From the NCBI GenBank assembly GCA_014729055.1, contig WJKO01000299.1, positions 1-9,467 of the forward strand: 9,467 nt of DNA, read 5' to 3'. Below are positions 1 to 5,978 of this stretch, one piece after another. The translations under genes and the position numbers were made by a program. Below the pieces are notes generated by a model that saw only the letters and a list, made by a program, of their open reading frames with translations, was not told the origin of the DNA and made no database searches. How positions within the stretch are numbered: position 1 is the first letter of the stretch; every line of letters begins with the position of its first letter. The DNA comes from Promethearchaeota archaeon (GTDB lineage: Archaea; Asgardarchaeota; Lokiarchaeia; Sigyniarchaeales; Promethearchaeaceae).

Positions 1-681
1 AGAATATGGAATGGAAGCACTCATTTTACCTGATTTCCCGAGACCTGGGATCAAAGGATTCATCAAATGAATCCGTTTTCTATATCCAATCTTTGGCAAA
101 AACTCTCTTGCAAACATAAAAATCTTGCGCTGATCTACCCCTCCAAATTGAGCGTCAACCTTTAGATATTCTTCATCCAGTGCTTGAAGTATCGGATATA
201 ACATGCCACTTATTAGAGGATTTTTATCATGTTTTACCACTTCCGCACTTGCCTTTAGTGCGTCTTTACTAGATACAAGGGCTGATACTTTATACATATC
301 AAGAGTATAGTCTTTTGAGAGTTGAAAATCAGTTCCTCGAACGAACTTTAGTTTATCCAGAGGGACATTAACGAGCTTGAGCATTTCTTTAATCAGAAAT
401 TCATAATATTTTGTTCTTTTCTCCAATAATTCCCAAGTAGATTTCATATTGTCTAAATATGCATGTAAATCGGCAAAAAGGATAGTAACTTCACAACCCG
501 CTTCTAGAAAATCTGCGATTTTAAAAATAGGTACAAAATATGCTAAATGGGGTTTGCCAGTTGTAGCCGTTCCCCAATAAATTTTTAGAGATCTGTTCTT
601 GAGGACTTTTTCTATGTTTTCTTCTCCGACAATTTCTTCCAAATTTCTTGTTATTAATCGTTTGGATTCTTTTACGTTCAT
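1..681 (-). CDS. tyrS: Tyrosyl-tRNA synthetase, eukaryote-like (partial, C-terminus beyond left edge)
   Basis: Class I aminoacyl-tRNA synthetase that charges tRNA-Tyr in the cytoplasm. My translation from the ATG at 681 runs 227 residues to the window edge without a stop. Visible landmarks: IYWGTATTGKPHLAYFVP around residues 34-51, holding the HIGH-type signature as PHLAY; GCEVTILFADLHAYLDN; LQALDEEYLKVDAQFGG; and the KMSKS-type loop as KMSAS at residues 219-223. About 100 or more C-terminal residues, including the anticodon-binding region, lie off the window. The wording follows the human cytosolic enzyme as I remember it, including the preceding LITRNL segment, rather than the GFEPSG-type archaeal TyrRS of Methanocaldococcus. 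Its start lies 74 bp after the stop of the upstream hydrolase gene on the same strand, with a TATA-like element between. Identity is very secure; whether anything is appended after the catalytic domain cannot be seen. Confidence 0.97.
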   Translation of the reverse strand, partial: MNVKESKRLITRNLEEIVGEENIEKVLKNRSLKIYWGTATTGKPHLAYFVPIFKIADFLEAGCEVTILFADLHAYLDNMKSTWELLEKRTKYYEFLIKEMLKLVNVPLDKLKFVRGTDFQLSKDYTLDMYKVSALVSSKDALKASAEVVKHDKNPLISGMLYPILQALDEEYLKVDAQFGGVDQRKIFMFAREFLPKIGYRKRIHLMNPLIPGLGKSGKMSASIPYS

Positions 682-720
682 ATTCTTAAACAACCCCAGA
701 TAGAATTTAATTTTTTTCGT

Positions 721-736
721 TATTTCTTTTTAAAAG
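721..736 (-). promoter_or_regulatory. Candidate TATA box for the TyrRS gene
   Basis: Read on the minus strand this is CTTTTAAAAAGAAATA, about 40-55 bases before the TyrRS ATG, with a purine-poor stretch upstream where a TFB recognition element would sit. It would place the transcript start roughly 10-25 bases before the start codon. The surrounding DNA is AT-rich, so this is suggestive only. No strong Shine-Dalgarno is visible before the ATG. Confidence 0.35.
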
Positions 737-755
737 AAGTTTTAATACTCTTAGG

Positions 756-1754
756 TTAATACTCTACGTAGAAAAACCTAATCCCCTCTTTTCTTATTTT
801 GCCCCGTTTCATAAGCGATTTAATAATGGAGAAACCAACCGCATATTGTTCATTCACTTCGTTCCATATTCTTTTCGGAAACTTTCCTCTAAAATCTTTA
901 ATTCTTAAACCAGCAGTTGAATTTTTCTTTAAAAGATCTATTGTAACTTCCTCTGCTAACTCTAAATTGCCCAATGCGAGTTCAATTAATTCATGATTTT
1001 TTTCAATACCCCGATAGATTCTTTTTGCATGAGGCATGCAGAAATATTCTATCTCATAATCCAATAATTTTTTAATAGAATTCTTAAATTCATCATAGTC
1101 CGCATTTGGAAGATTAAGTGGAGGTTTACAATCGCATTCAGGGTCGATTAAATCACCGACATATAACGCTTTTATAGAAGGAATATAATAACAGCAATGC
1201 CCTCTTGTGTGTCCCGGTGTATGAATCGTTTCGAGATTATATCTCTGTCCTTTAATTATTTCTCCGTCCTCCAAGGTTTGATCAGGTGTTACCTCTGGCA
1301 TTTTTCCCATTGCATATTTTGCTCCAAATTCGACTAACCAGAGAGGCACTTTAACCAAACCAGGATATCCGCTATCTTCTGCAATCTCCCTGTTCTCTGT
1401 CATTGTAACGGAAAGTGCACCCTCTAAACTCTCTCTTGCTTGTTTATGACAATACAAAATTGGTTTAATTGGTAAGTTCTCAATATTGCAGAAAAAATTC
1501 AAACCGCTAACATGGTCTAAATGTGAATGTGTCAGAAATATTTTAGATAATATATCTGGATTGATTCCATCTTCTTTCATCCATTTGAATAGTCGATTTG
1601 GTCTTCCAATAGGACTAGTTCCGGCATCTATCTGCCACAATTCATCCCCTTGATCTATGACATATATATTCGATGAGAATCCCCTAAAAAAGAGATGTTG
1701 TACTGGCTTGTCTTTGGAATACCAGTATAGATCTTCAACGTCGTGGACAATCAT
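756..1754 (-). CDS. Metallo-beta-lactamase-fold hydrolase with C-terminal winged helix
   Basis: A 332-residue hydrolase of the glyoxalase II / LACTB2-like branch of the metallo-beta-lactamase superfamily. The metal-binding set is complete: THSHLDH at residues 75-81 (His76, His78, Asp80, His81), HTPGHTRGH at 178-186 with His182 as the third-motif ligand, bridging Asp201 in YVGDLID, and His242 in CMPHAKR. Residues from about 270 form a basic tail (KDFRGKFPKRIWNE, then a helix and IRKEGIRFFYVEY) that reads as a small winged-helix domain, as in LACTB2-type proteins. No signal peptide or membrane segment is seen, so it is probably cytoplasmic. The substrate cannot be told; thioester, lactone, phosphodiester or RNA are all used in this superfamily. 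It is transcribed towards TyrRS and away from the winged-helix pair. The ATG at 1754 is the first in frame; only a weak purine stretch precedes it. Confidence 0.88.
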   Translation of the reverse strand: MIVHDVEDLYWYSKDKPVQHLFFRGFSSNIYVIDQGDELWQIDAGTSPIGRPNRLFKWMKEDGINPDILSKIFLTHSHLDHVSGLNFFCNIENLPIKPILYCHKQARESLEGALSVTMTENREIAEDSGYPGLVKVPLWLVEFGAKYAMGKMPEVTPDQTLEDGEIIKGQRYNLETIHTPGHTRGHCCYYIPSIKALYVGDLIDPECDCKPPLNLPNADYDEFKNSIKKLLDYEIEYFCMPHAKRIYRGIEKNHELIELALGNLELAEEVTIDLLKKNSTAGLRIKDFRGKFPKRIWNEVNEQYAVGFSIIKSLMKRGKIRKEGIRFFYVEY

Positions 1755-1882
1755 AATCTTCTAAGTATAATTATATGAAAATGATTTTATTAAGACTACT
1801 CAAGCAACGCCAATAAGACAATGCGCCATGACTAAGTCGTTGACAATGAACCAATAATGGTTAGTCTATAGATAAAAATTGG

Positions 1883-1898
1883 GTTTTGACCTCAAAAC
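1883..1898. repeat. Inverted repeat GTTTTGA-CC-TCAAAAC
   Basis: A perfect 7-bp inverted repeat with a 2-bp centre. The loop is too short for a stable RNA hairpin, so the shape fits a dimeric DNA-binding-protein operator better. It lies about 130 bp before the hydrolase start and about 200 bp before the winged-helix gene start. Function is inferred from symmetry only. Confidence 0.55.
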
Positions 1899-1934
1899 AG
1901 CGATTCTGCCAACCGTGTCAAATGTGGCTCAATG

Positions 1935-1997
1935 TACCTAGAACCACCTAGCTTAAAACTAGCTTTTACCTAGCTAGGTACAAGTCTAGGTACCTAG
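1935..1997. repeat. Cluster of TACCTAG half-sites, operator-like
   Basis: Seven CTAG cores lie within 60 bp, starting at 1938, 1948, 1959, 1970, 1974, 1986 and 1994. Four are in the rightward TACCTAG sense (TACCTAG at 1935, 1967 and 1991; CACCTAG at 1945), one is degenerate (AAACTAG at 1956), and two are inverted CTAGGTA (1974 and 1986). The first four are spaced 10, 11 and 11 bp, one helical turn each, so they face the same side of the helix. Two pairs form perfect palindromes: TACCTAGCTAGGTA (1967-1980) and CTAGGTACCTAG (1986-1997). This is the architecture of a cooperative multi-site operator, probably for a winged-helix regulator; the neighbouring winged-helix proteins are the obvious candidates. 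The protein partner is inference. Confidence 0.75.
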
Positions 1998-2044
1998 TTG
2001 ATAAAAATGAGTTTTTTTGATAAATCAGCTATTTCAAAAAGTCA

Positions 2045-2052
2045 TAGCTAGG
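2045..2052. promoter_or_regulatory. Isolated TAGCTAGG site next to the TATA element
   Basis: This is an exact copy of 1971-1978 from the upstream repeat cluster. It sits about 11 bp before the TATA-like element of the winged-helix operon, a position where bound protein could block or help TBP/TFB. It supports the idea that the cluster regulates this promoter. Confidence 0.4.
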
Positions 2053-2063
2053 GCTTAACTAAG

Positions 2064-2071
2064 TTTATAAG
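2064..2071 (+). promoter_or_regulatory. Candidate TATA box of the winged-helix operon
   Basis: TTTATAAG lies 32 bp before the ATG at 2103. An archaeal start site about 25 bp downstream would give a leader of roughly 10 bases that still contains the GGAG ribosome binding site at 2095-2098. A second AT-rich element at 2079-2090 is an alternative. Confidence 0.45.
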
Positions 2072-2094
2072 GATCGATTTTTTATATTTTTAGT

Positions 2095-2098
2095 GGAG
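2095..2098 (+). promoter_or_regulatory. Ribosome binding site GGAG
   Basis: GGAG with a four-base gap to the ATG at 2103. It complements the 3' end of archaeal 16S rRNA and supports this start for the small winged-helix protein. Confidence 0.55.
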
Positions 2099-2102
2099 TA
2101 AA

Positions 2103-2465
2103 ATGGCATCAGAATACATTTCCATTGGAAAAAGTAAAAAGCAGAATATTGTCGATCTCTTGAAAGCCGAAGAACTCACCGTGGAAGAAATCGAACAAAA
2201 AACATATTATTCTCGAAATCTAATTTGGGTGTATATAAACCATCTAAAAAAGGATGGGCGCGTTATAGACACAGGAGAGATTCGAAATGGATTCCATGTT
2301 TATACCGCAGATGTTGAGAAGAGTAAAAAGCAATCTATTGACCATGAAATACTGAAGAAGATTATTCCTAAATTTGTCGAATTGGGCGTTGATGATATTG
2401 ATTTTGAGGAATATGAAGTAGAAAGAATCAAGGAAATATACGGAATGGTAGATAGTAATGCCTAA
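2103..2465 (+). CDS. Small winged-helix DNA-binding protein, function unknown
   Basis: A 120-residue protein. Residues 12-70 read as a winged helix-turn-helix: helix 1 KKQNIVDLLKAE, helix 2 TVEEIEQKT, recognition helix YSRNLIWVYINHLKKDGRV, then a beta-hairpin wing TGEIRNGFHVYTAD. The second half (from about residue 80) is helical and acidic, ending VERIKEIYGM, and could be a dimerisation or protein-contact segment. I do not recognise a named family; it resembles the many ArsR/MarR-like small archaeal regulators. It is preceded by GGAG and a TATA-like element, and its last 8 bp overlap the next gene, so the two are cotranscribed and probably translationally coupled. The CTAG repeat cluster upstream makes autoregulation likely, though nothing proves this protein binds it. 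Confidence 0.8.
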   Translation: MASEYISIGKSKKQNIVDLLKAEELTVEEIEQKTYYSRNLIWVYINHLKKDGRVIDTGEIRNGFHVYTADVEKSKKQSIDHEILKKIIPKFVELGVDDIDFEEYEVERIKEIYGMVDSNA

Positions 2466-3288
2466 ATTCGATTTTTCATCACTTGATCCTGCAACAAAAA
2501 AAAAGTCGAAAGAAGCGACCGATAAGAAGGATATCAAGAAGAAGGGATCCCAAAAACAAAAAAAAAGAGTAAAAAAAAGAAGCAGCTACACAACGACAAA
2601 TAAAAAAATACTAACAAGGCTTGATCATATCGAAGAACAAATAAAAATATTGAATAAAAATCTGATGACGGTCACGAAAACTGGAAAAGTAGACATAAAT
2701 AATATCGAGGAAACTGATGATGAAATTAAACCGATAACAGATAACGACAAAAATATTAGAGATATAAAATATAGCGACACAGTTATGGAAATGCCTTCAA
2801 TTGGAAAATTGAAATTTTTAATTGGCACAAATATTGAGACAAATTGGATTGCATTGATCGAGCTAGCAAATAATTTAGGTTGGTTGTTCAATGTATATAC
2901 GTTTACACGATTTTTAGAAAGGACAGATGAAATTCTGATGGATAATGGCTTTAAAGATATACATATTAAAACCAATTGGATGAAATTCAGAGATAAGACT
3001 ACTATTTTGAATAGATTTAAGATTAAGTGGGATAAATATTATCTTAAAAGACTTGGGAAAACACAACGAGATATTATTGATGCATTCGCTTATTTTGGAA
3101 ATAAACCGAAGACTAGTAAACAGATATTTAAATATCTTGTGCAAGTGGATCCGGAATTTTACGATGAAGATAGGGACAAAAATATTGACTTAAGAAGAGT
3201 GCGAAATGTCCTCTCATATTTAAACACAAGAGGGTTTATGACCAAAATAAGAGGGAAAGATAACAAACGTTATTTTAACATCAAATAA
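2458..3288 (+). CDS. Lysine-rich protein with coiled coil and C-terminal winged helix, function unknown
   Basis: A 276-residue protein that I cannot assign to a named family. Order of parts: a strongly basic, low-complexity N-terminus (residues 13-41, mostly Lys/Arg); a short predicted coiled coil (about 47-72, LTRLDHIEEQIKILNKNL); an acidic linker (about 83-103); a folded region (about 108-200) rich in aromatic residues, including TNWIALIELANNLGWLF; and a C-terminal winged helix (about 201-276) with helices QRDIIDAFAYFG and SKQIFKYL, recognition helix RRVRNVLSYLNTRG and a basic wing KIRGKDNKRYFNI. The basic tail and winged helix both argue for nucleic-acid binding. The ATG at 2458 overlaps the preceding gene's end. 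The lysine stretch is coded by A runs of nine, nine and eight bases, which could slip. The pair may be a two-component DNA-binding system (regulator, nucleoid or segregation role), or a remnant of an integrated element. Confidence 0.78.
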   Translation: MPKFDFSSLDPATKKKSKEATDKKDIKKKGSQKQKKRVKKRSSYTTTNKKILTRLDHIEEQIKILNKNLMTVTKTGKVDINNIEETDDEIKPITDNDKNIRDIKYSDTVMEMPSIGKLKFLIGTNIETNWIALIELANNLGWLFNVYTFTRFLERTDEILMDNGFKDIHIKTNWMKFRDKTTILNRFKIKWDKYYLKRLGKTQRDIIDAFAYFGNKPKTSKQIFKYLVQVDPEFYDEDRDKNIDLRRVRNVLSYLNTRGFMTKIRGKDNKRYFNIK

Positions 3289-3299
3289 AGAGCATAAAA

Positions 3300-4187
3300 C
3301 TACAAAACAAGCATGTTTCGTAAAATCAAGACCAAGAAGTATATTAAGATAACATTTCCCAAGATGATTCCCACATCCTTTACCCCCTTTGTGGATTTGG
3401 TAGGTCTACGAAATGTATAAATTGAACCTAAAGGAATAATTACAAACGGTAATAGATAGAGATCTTCGGTTAAGATTACACCGATAATTGATACAAAAAT
3501 AGTCGATAAAGAAGAAAAAATTATTAAGAATTGCTGAACCTTTGGCGAAAATTTCGTGATTGCATCGCCATCAATCACTTCATGAACAATTTGCCCCGAA
3601 AATGCGAATGTAAAGAAAGTTAACATTGCAAACCATTCCCAAGAATTCATTAAAGGATCTCCACCGGCATCAATTTTAATCATAATATATGGAAGGAAAA
3701 CGTGGCTTATACCGAGTAAAATTTGATTAATAATAGGAATGTCTTTTTTCAAGCAATATAATACGACCATCCCTATTATCAGAACGAGAATTACTCCGTT
3801 TATCCAATTTTCAATTATTGTTCTCACAAAAAACATGGATCCAAAGATAAAACCAACTAAAGAGACTACTAAAATTTCTTTCCAATGATAACCCTCCGTT
3901 CTTTTCTTTGTTTCTAAATCGTTTGGATCCCGCATATCTATGACATCATTCAAAGTATTACCAGTAATTGCATAAAGGGTGAATCCCACGAGGATATCAA
4001 GATAATTCCATAATACATAGTTATTAAGGTAGATTGCCATTAAACACGGGACTATAACAGAAAAAGTATAATCAAGTCTTAATAAACCCAACCTACGAGA
4101 AGTCCCAGGACGTTGAATGAGTTTTCGACTCAGTTCAAGGTTGATTTCTTCTTCAGTTCTTATTTCATTTTCTTCGTTTTTTTCCAT
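3300..4187 (-). CDS. UbiA-family membrane prenyltransferase
   Basis: An integral membrane enzyme that would transfer a polyprenyl group from its diphosphate to an acceptor. From the ATG at 4187 the protein has 295 residues and about nine hydrophobic segments. The first aspartate-rich motif is N80-D81-x2-D84-x2-D87-x2-D90, a spacing closer to MenA-type (NDxxD then Asp six further on) than to the plain NDxxDxxxD. The second is HEVIDGDAI at 202-210 (Glu203, Asp206, Asp208), in the position of the family's second Mg-diphosphate site. The acceptor is unknown: quinone, chlorin/heme or the archaeal lipid digeranylgeranylglyceryl phosphate are possible. An upstream extension to 4268 would need a TTG start and adds implausible Phe-rich sequence, so I prefer 4187. 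It lies 95 bp after RuBisCO and ends 11 bp from the convergent plus-strand gene. Confidence 0.88.
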   Translation of the reverse strand: MEKNEENEIRTEEEINLELSRKLIQRPGTSRRLGLLRLDYTFSVIVPCLMAIYLNNYVLWNYLDILVGFTLYAITGNTLNDVIDMRDPNDLETKKRTEGYHWKEILVVSLVGFIFGSMFFVRTIIENWINGVILVLIIGMVVLYCLKKDIPIINQILLGISHVFLPYIMIKIDAGGDPLMNSWEWFAMLTFFTFAFSGQIVHEVIDGDAITKFSPKVQQFLIIFSSLSTIFVSIIGVILTEDLYLLPFVIIPLGSIYTFRRPTKSTKGVKDVGIILGNVILIYFLVLILRNMLVL

Positions 4188-4217
4188 TAAGATTTCGCCG
4201 TATTCATTCTTACAATT

Positions 4218-4233
4218 GATAAAATTTTTAATC
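4218..4233 (-). promoter_or_regulatory. Possible TATA element for the UbiA gene
   Basis: On the minus strand this reads GATTAAAAATTTTATC, centred about 38 bases before the ATG at 4187. It could give UbiA its own promoter in addition to read-through from the RuBisCO operon. The region is AT-rich throughout, so confidence is low. Confidence 0.3.
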
Positions 4234-4248
4234 ACATAAAAATCAAAC

Positions 4249-4266
4249 GAGAAATAAAAAAGAAAC
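4249..4266 (-). terminator. Possible U-rich terminator after RuBisCO
   Basis: The transcript would read GTTTCTTTTTTATTTCTC, 17-34 bases past the RuBisCO stop. Archaeal termination often uses such U-runs without a hairpin. It may separate the RuBisCO operon from UbiA at least in part. Confidence 0.35.
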
Positions 4267-4282
4267 AAGTAAGAATTGAGAA

Positions 4283-5965
4283 TTATGAAATTTGCGCCAG
4301 TAATTGTGGATTAAATTTCTTGAGATCCTCTTTTAATGGTGGCCATTTCACTATTGCGGTCTTTAGATCTACAGGCACAGGACAGACACCCTCTAATTCA
4401 CCCTCCAAACAGTAGGGCCGGACATCTGGTTCAACCAAAATCTTAGAATCTTTGTTTAAAGTTTTAAGCCATTCACCATATCTTTTATTATCCCATTTTC
4501 TAAAGGCAAGTAGCGTTTCAAAATATTTACCCATTATATCTTCTGGCTTCATTCCATCTGCTATTGCATCTCTTGCTTGCGCCATTGAATGCGCGCCGCC
4601 TATCGTACCAAGATCATGAGCATGCGTTCCGCCTCCTGCTTGAAAGATAAAATCTTGATTGTATTCATCACCGGTTGGATTCATTATCCTTGCAACATCC
4701 CACATTACCGTTGCTTTTAGTCCACCTGAGCAGATTGCTCGGACCTTCTTTAAATTTCCTAGCGGACGATTCAAAGCTTCTAAATTTTCTAGTACTGTGC
4801 GAGATGATGCTTCCATCTTTCCTTTAGGAGCACCTATGTGCAATTGATCAATGCCCGAAATTCTAGCAAATAAAGCAAGCACCTTCATAGAGATCCCATG
4901 TCTTAATTCGACTTTTTTTCCCTCAATGATGATTTCAGGAAAAAGAGTCCTATCACCATGACCTGCCCTATGTCCATGTAATATCATTTTTGGGAATTTT
5001 TTGCGTATTGATTGAACGAGGGTAAATCCTCCAGCTAGAATGTCGATCATTAGGCAGTTTCCACCTAAACTTTTAATCAATTTCGCTCTTCTTATCGCTT
5101 CATCTATATCCCCACAAGTGATATTCGGCACATAAACAAAGTTGCGGTTTGTTATTTCTTTAATTTCCCTTAGATCATCTAACACTTTTCGTGCACGTGA
5201 ATCAAATTTACAATATTCTTGACTTGTTAAATTCTCATCGTCCTTAACCACATCCAATCCCGATTCAAAAGAACGGCGTGCAGTTTTTGCCCAATCTGAA
5301 ACACTTAATCCTGTTTTTGGCTTAACGATAGTGCCAACAGTGATTTTATGTCCCAATAAATCTCTGATACCTTCATTTCCAATCTGAGGTCCCAGAAATG
5401 AATTAACATAATCATCAGGAAAATCCAGATCTTCCAATCTAACCCCCCAAACTGCTGAAGTCATTCCATTATAATTTCCTTCCACCACGCTAAGTAATTG
5501 TGGTAGATTTCCATATTCAAATCCTTGTTTTGGTAAACCAATAGCAGCCATTCCCGTTTTTAAATTCACACCAATTATTTTCGCTTGAAGAGTTTTCATA
5601 TTTGCTTTTGTATCATCGTCCATCTCTTCGGGTAATATTGTCTTCAAATCAGGATCCCATGTTCCTGTACTTTCTTCTGCAGCAATATCTAACGCTGCCC
5701 ACAAAAAGTTATATTCTAATCCCTTTTCAGGTAATTTTAATTTTGGACTAATAGATAAATACATAACGATATAGTCTTGTCTTATTTTTTGATAATCAAA
5801 ATCAAAAGATTCTTCTGGAAAATAAGGTCCAAAACGTTCACGAGCGCGTTCGTCCATTACGTCCATATTTGGAGGCTGCATATCGTATTGTTTATACAAA
5901 TTTCCAGAAATAATTGGCAATTTTATTTGTTTTTCGAATACTACCCAATTTTTTATATCTACCAA
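4283..5965 (-). CDS. rbcL: RuBisCO large subunit, archaeal (form III-like) with extra segments
   Basis: Ribulose-1,5-bisphosphate carboxylase: RuBP + CO2 gives two 3-phosphoglycerate. Counting from the TTG at 5965 (560 residues), the catalytic set is intact (spinach number in brackets): Glu97 [60], Thr102-Trp103 [65-66], Asn164 [123], Lys215 and Lys217 in VKPKTG [175, 177], the carbamylated Lys241 with Asp243-Glu244 in KDDEN [201, 203, 204], His332-Arg333 [294-295], His376 [327], loop-6 Lys383 in GKMEA [334], Ser413 [379] and GGG 444-446. This speaks against a form IV RuBisCO-like protein. It is longer than usual form III (about 430-450): roughly 60 extra N-terminal residues, about 11 more between HR and HGI, and a longer C-terminus. 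The TTG has GGTGA eight bases upstream, touching the isomerase stop; GTG at 5977 (no Shine-Dalgarno) or ATGs at 5881-5857 are alternatives. Following the isomerase, it likely serves AMP salvage. Confidence 0.93.
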   Translation of the reverse strand: MVDIKNWVVFEKQIKLPIISGNLYKQYDMQPPNMDVMDERARERFGPYFPEESFDFDYQKIRQDYIVMYLSISPKLKLPEKGLEYNFLWAALDIAAEESTGTWDPDLKTILPEEMDDDTKANMKTLQAKIIGVNLKTGMAAIGLPKQGFEYGNLPQLLSVVEGNYNGMTSAVWGVRLEDLDFPDDYVNSFLGPQIGNEGIRDLLGHKITVGTIVKPKTGLSVSDWAKTARRSFESGLDVVKDDENLTSQEYCKFDSRARKVLDDLREIKEITNRNFVYVPNITCGDIDEAIRRAKLIKSLGGNCLMIDILAGGFTLVQSIRKKFPKMILHGHRAGHGDRTLFPEIIIEGKKVELRHGISMKVLALFARISGIDQLHIGAPKGKMEASSRTVLENLEALNRPLGNLKKVRAICSGGLKATVMWDVARIMNPTGDEYNQDFIFQAGGGTHAHDLGTIGGAHSMAQARDAIADGMKPEDIMGKYFETLLAFRKWDNKRYGEWLKTLNKDSKILVEPDVRPYCLEGELEGVCPVPVDLKTAIVKWPPLKEDLKKFNPQLLAQIS

Positions 5966-5973
5966 CTCATTTT

Positions 5974-5978
5974 TCACC
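5974..5978 (-). promoter_or_regulatory. Ribosome binding site GGTGA that decides the RuBisCO start
   Basis: GGTGA on the minus strand directly follows the TAG stop of the isomerase gene and sits eight bases before an in-frame TTG at 5965. The nearby ATG at 5970 is out of frame and meets a stop after three codons, so it cannot start RuBisCO. The arrangement suggests translational coupling of the two enzymes. Confidence 0.5.

Larger units (their letters stand above)
1755..2102. other. Divergent intergenic region, no gene; repeat- and palindrome-rich
   Basis: This 348-bp stretch separates the leftward hydrolase from the rightward winged-helix pair. I find no credible reading frame (the longest ATG frame, 1828-1857, encodes nine residues) and no tRNA-like element. 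It contains a small hairpin AACCA-ATAA-TGGTT at 1849-1862, an inverted repeat at 1883-1898, a CTAG-core repeat cluster at 1935-1997, one further TAGCTAGG copy at 2045-2052, a TATA-like element at 2064-2071 and a ribosome binding site at 2095-2098. GATAAAAAT occurs twice, at 1871 and 2000. It most likely carries the promoters and operators of both flanking units. Confidence 0.7.

Noticed and set aside
799..996. Plus-strand frame of 65 codons inside the metallo-beta-lactamase gene
   Set aside because: It lies wholly opposite a gene with a complete catalytic motif set and shows no domain or ribosome site.
1801..1870. Possible structured RNA or tRNA with the AACCA/TGGTT hairpin and GACTAA/TTAGTC arms
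   Set aside because: The stems are short, there is no T-arm consensus, and no cloverleaf can be drawn.
1935..1997. CRISPR-like array
   Set aside because: The units are 7 bp, in both orientations, and without spacers of constant length; an operator cluster explains them better.
2244..2537. Minus-strand frame of 97 codons across the winged-helix gene pair
   Set aside because: Antisense shadow; Phe/Ile-rich composition as expected from the reverse of Lys/Glu-rich coding sequence.
2625..3144. Two minus-strand frames (2625-2975 and 2914-3144) under the Lys-rich protein gene
   Set aside because: Hydrophobic antisense shadows with no start signals; the plus-strand frame has coupling, domain logic and a winged helix.
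4188..4268. N-terminal extension of UbiA to a TTG at 4268
   Set aside because: The added residues are Phe/Tyr-rich and non-conserved in appearance, and the ATG at 4187 gives a normal family length.
4283..5965. RuBisCO-like protein (form IV) without carboxylase activity
   Set aside because: The carbamylated lysine, metal ligands, both phosphate sites and the loop-6 lysine are all present, whereas form IV proteins have lost several of these.
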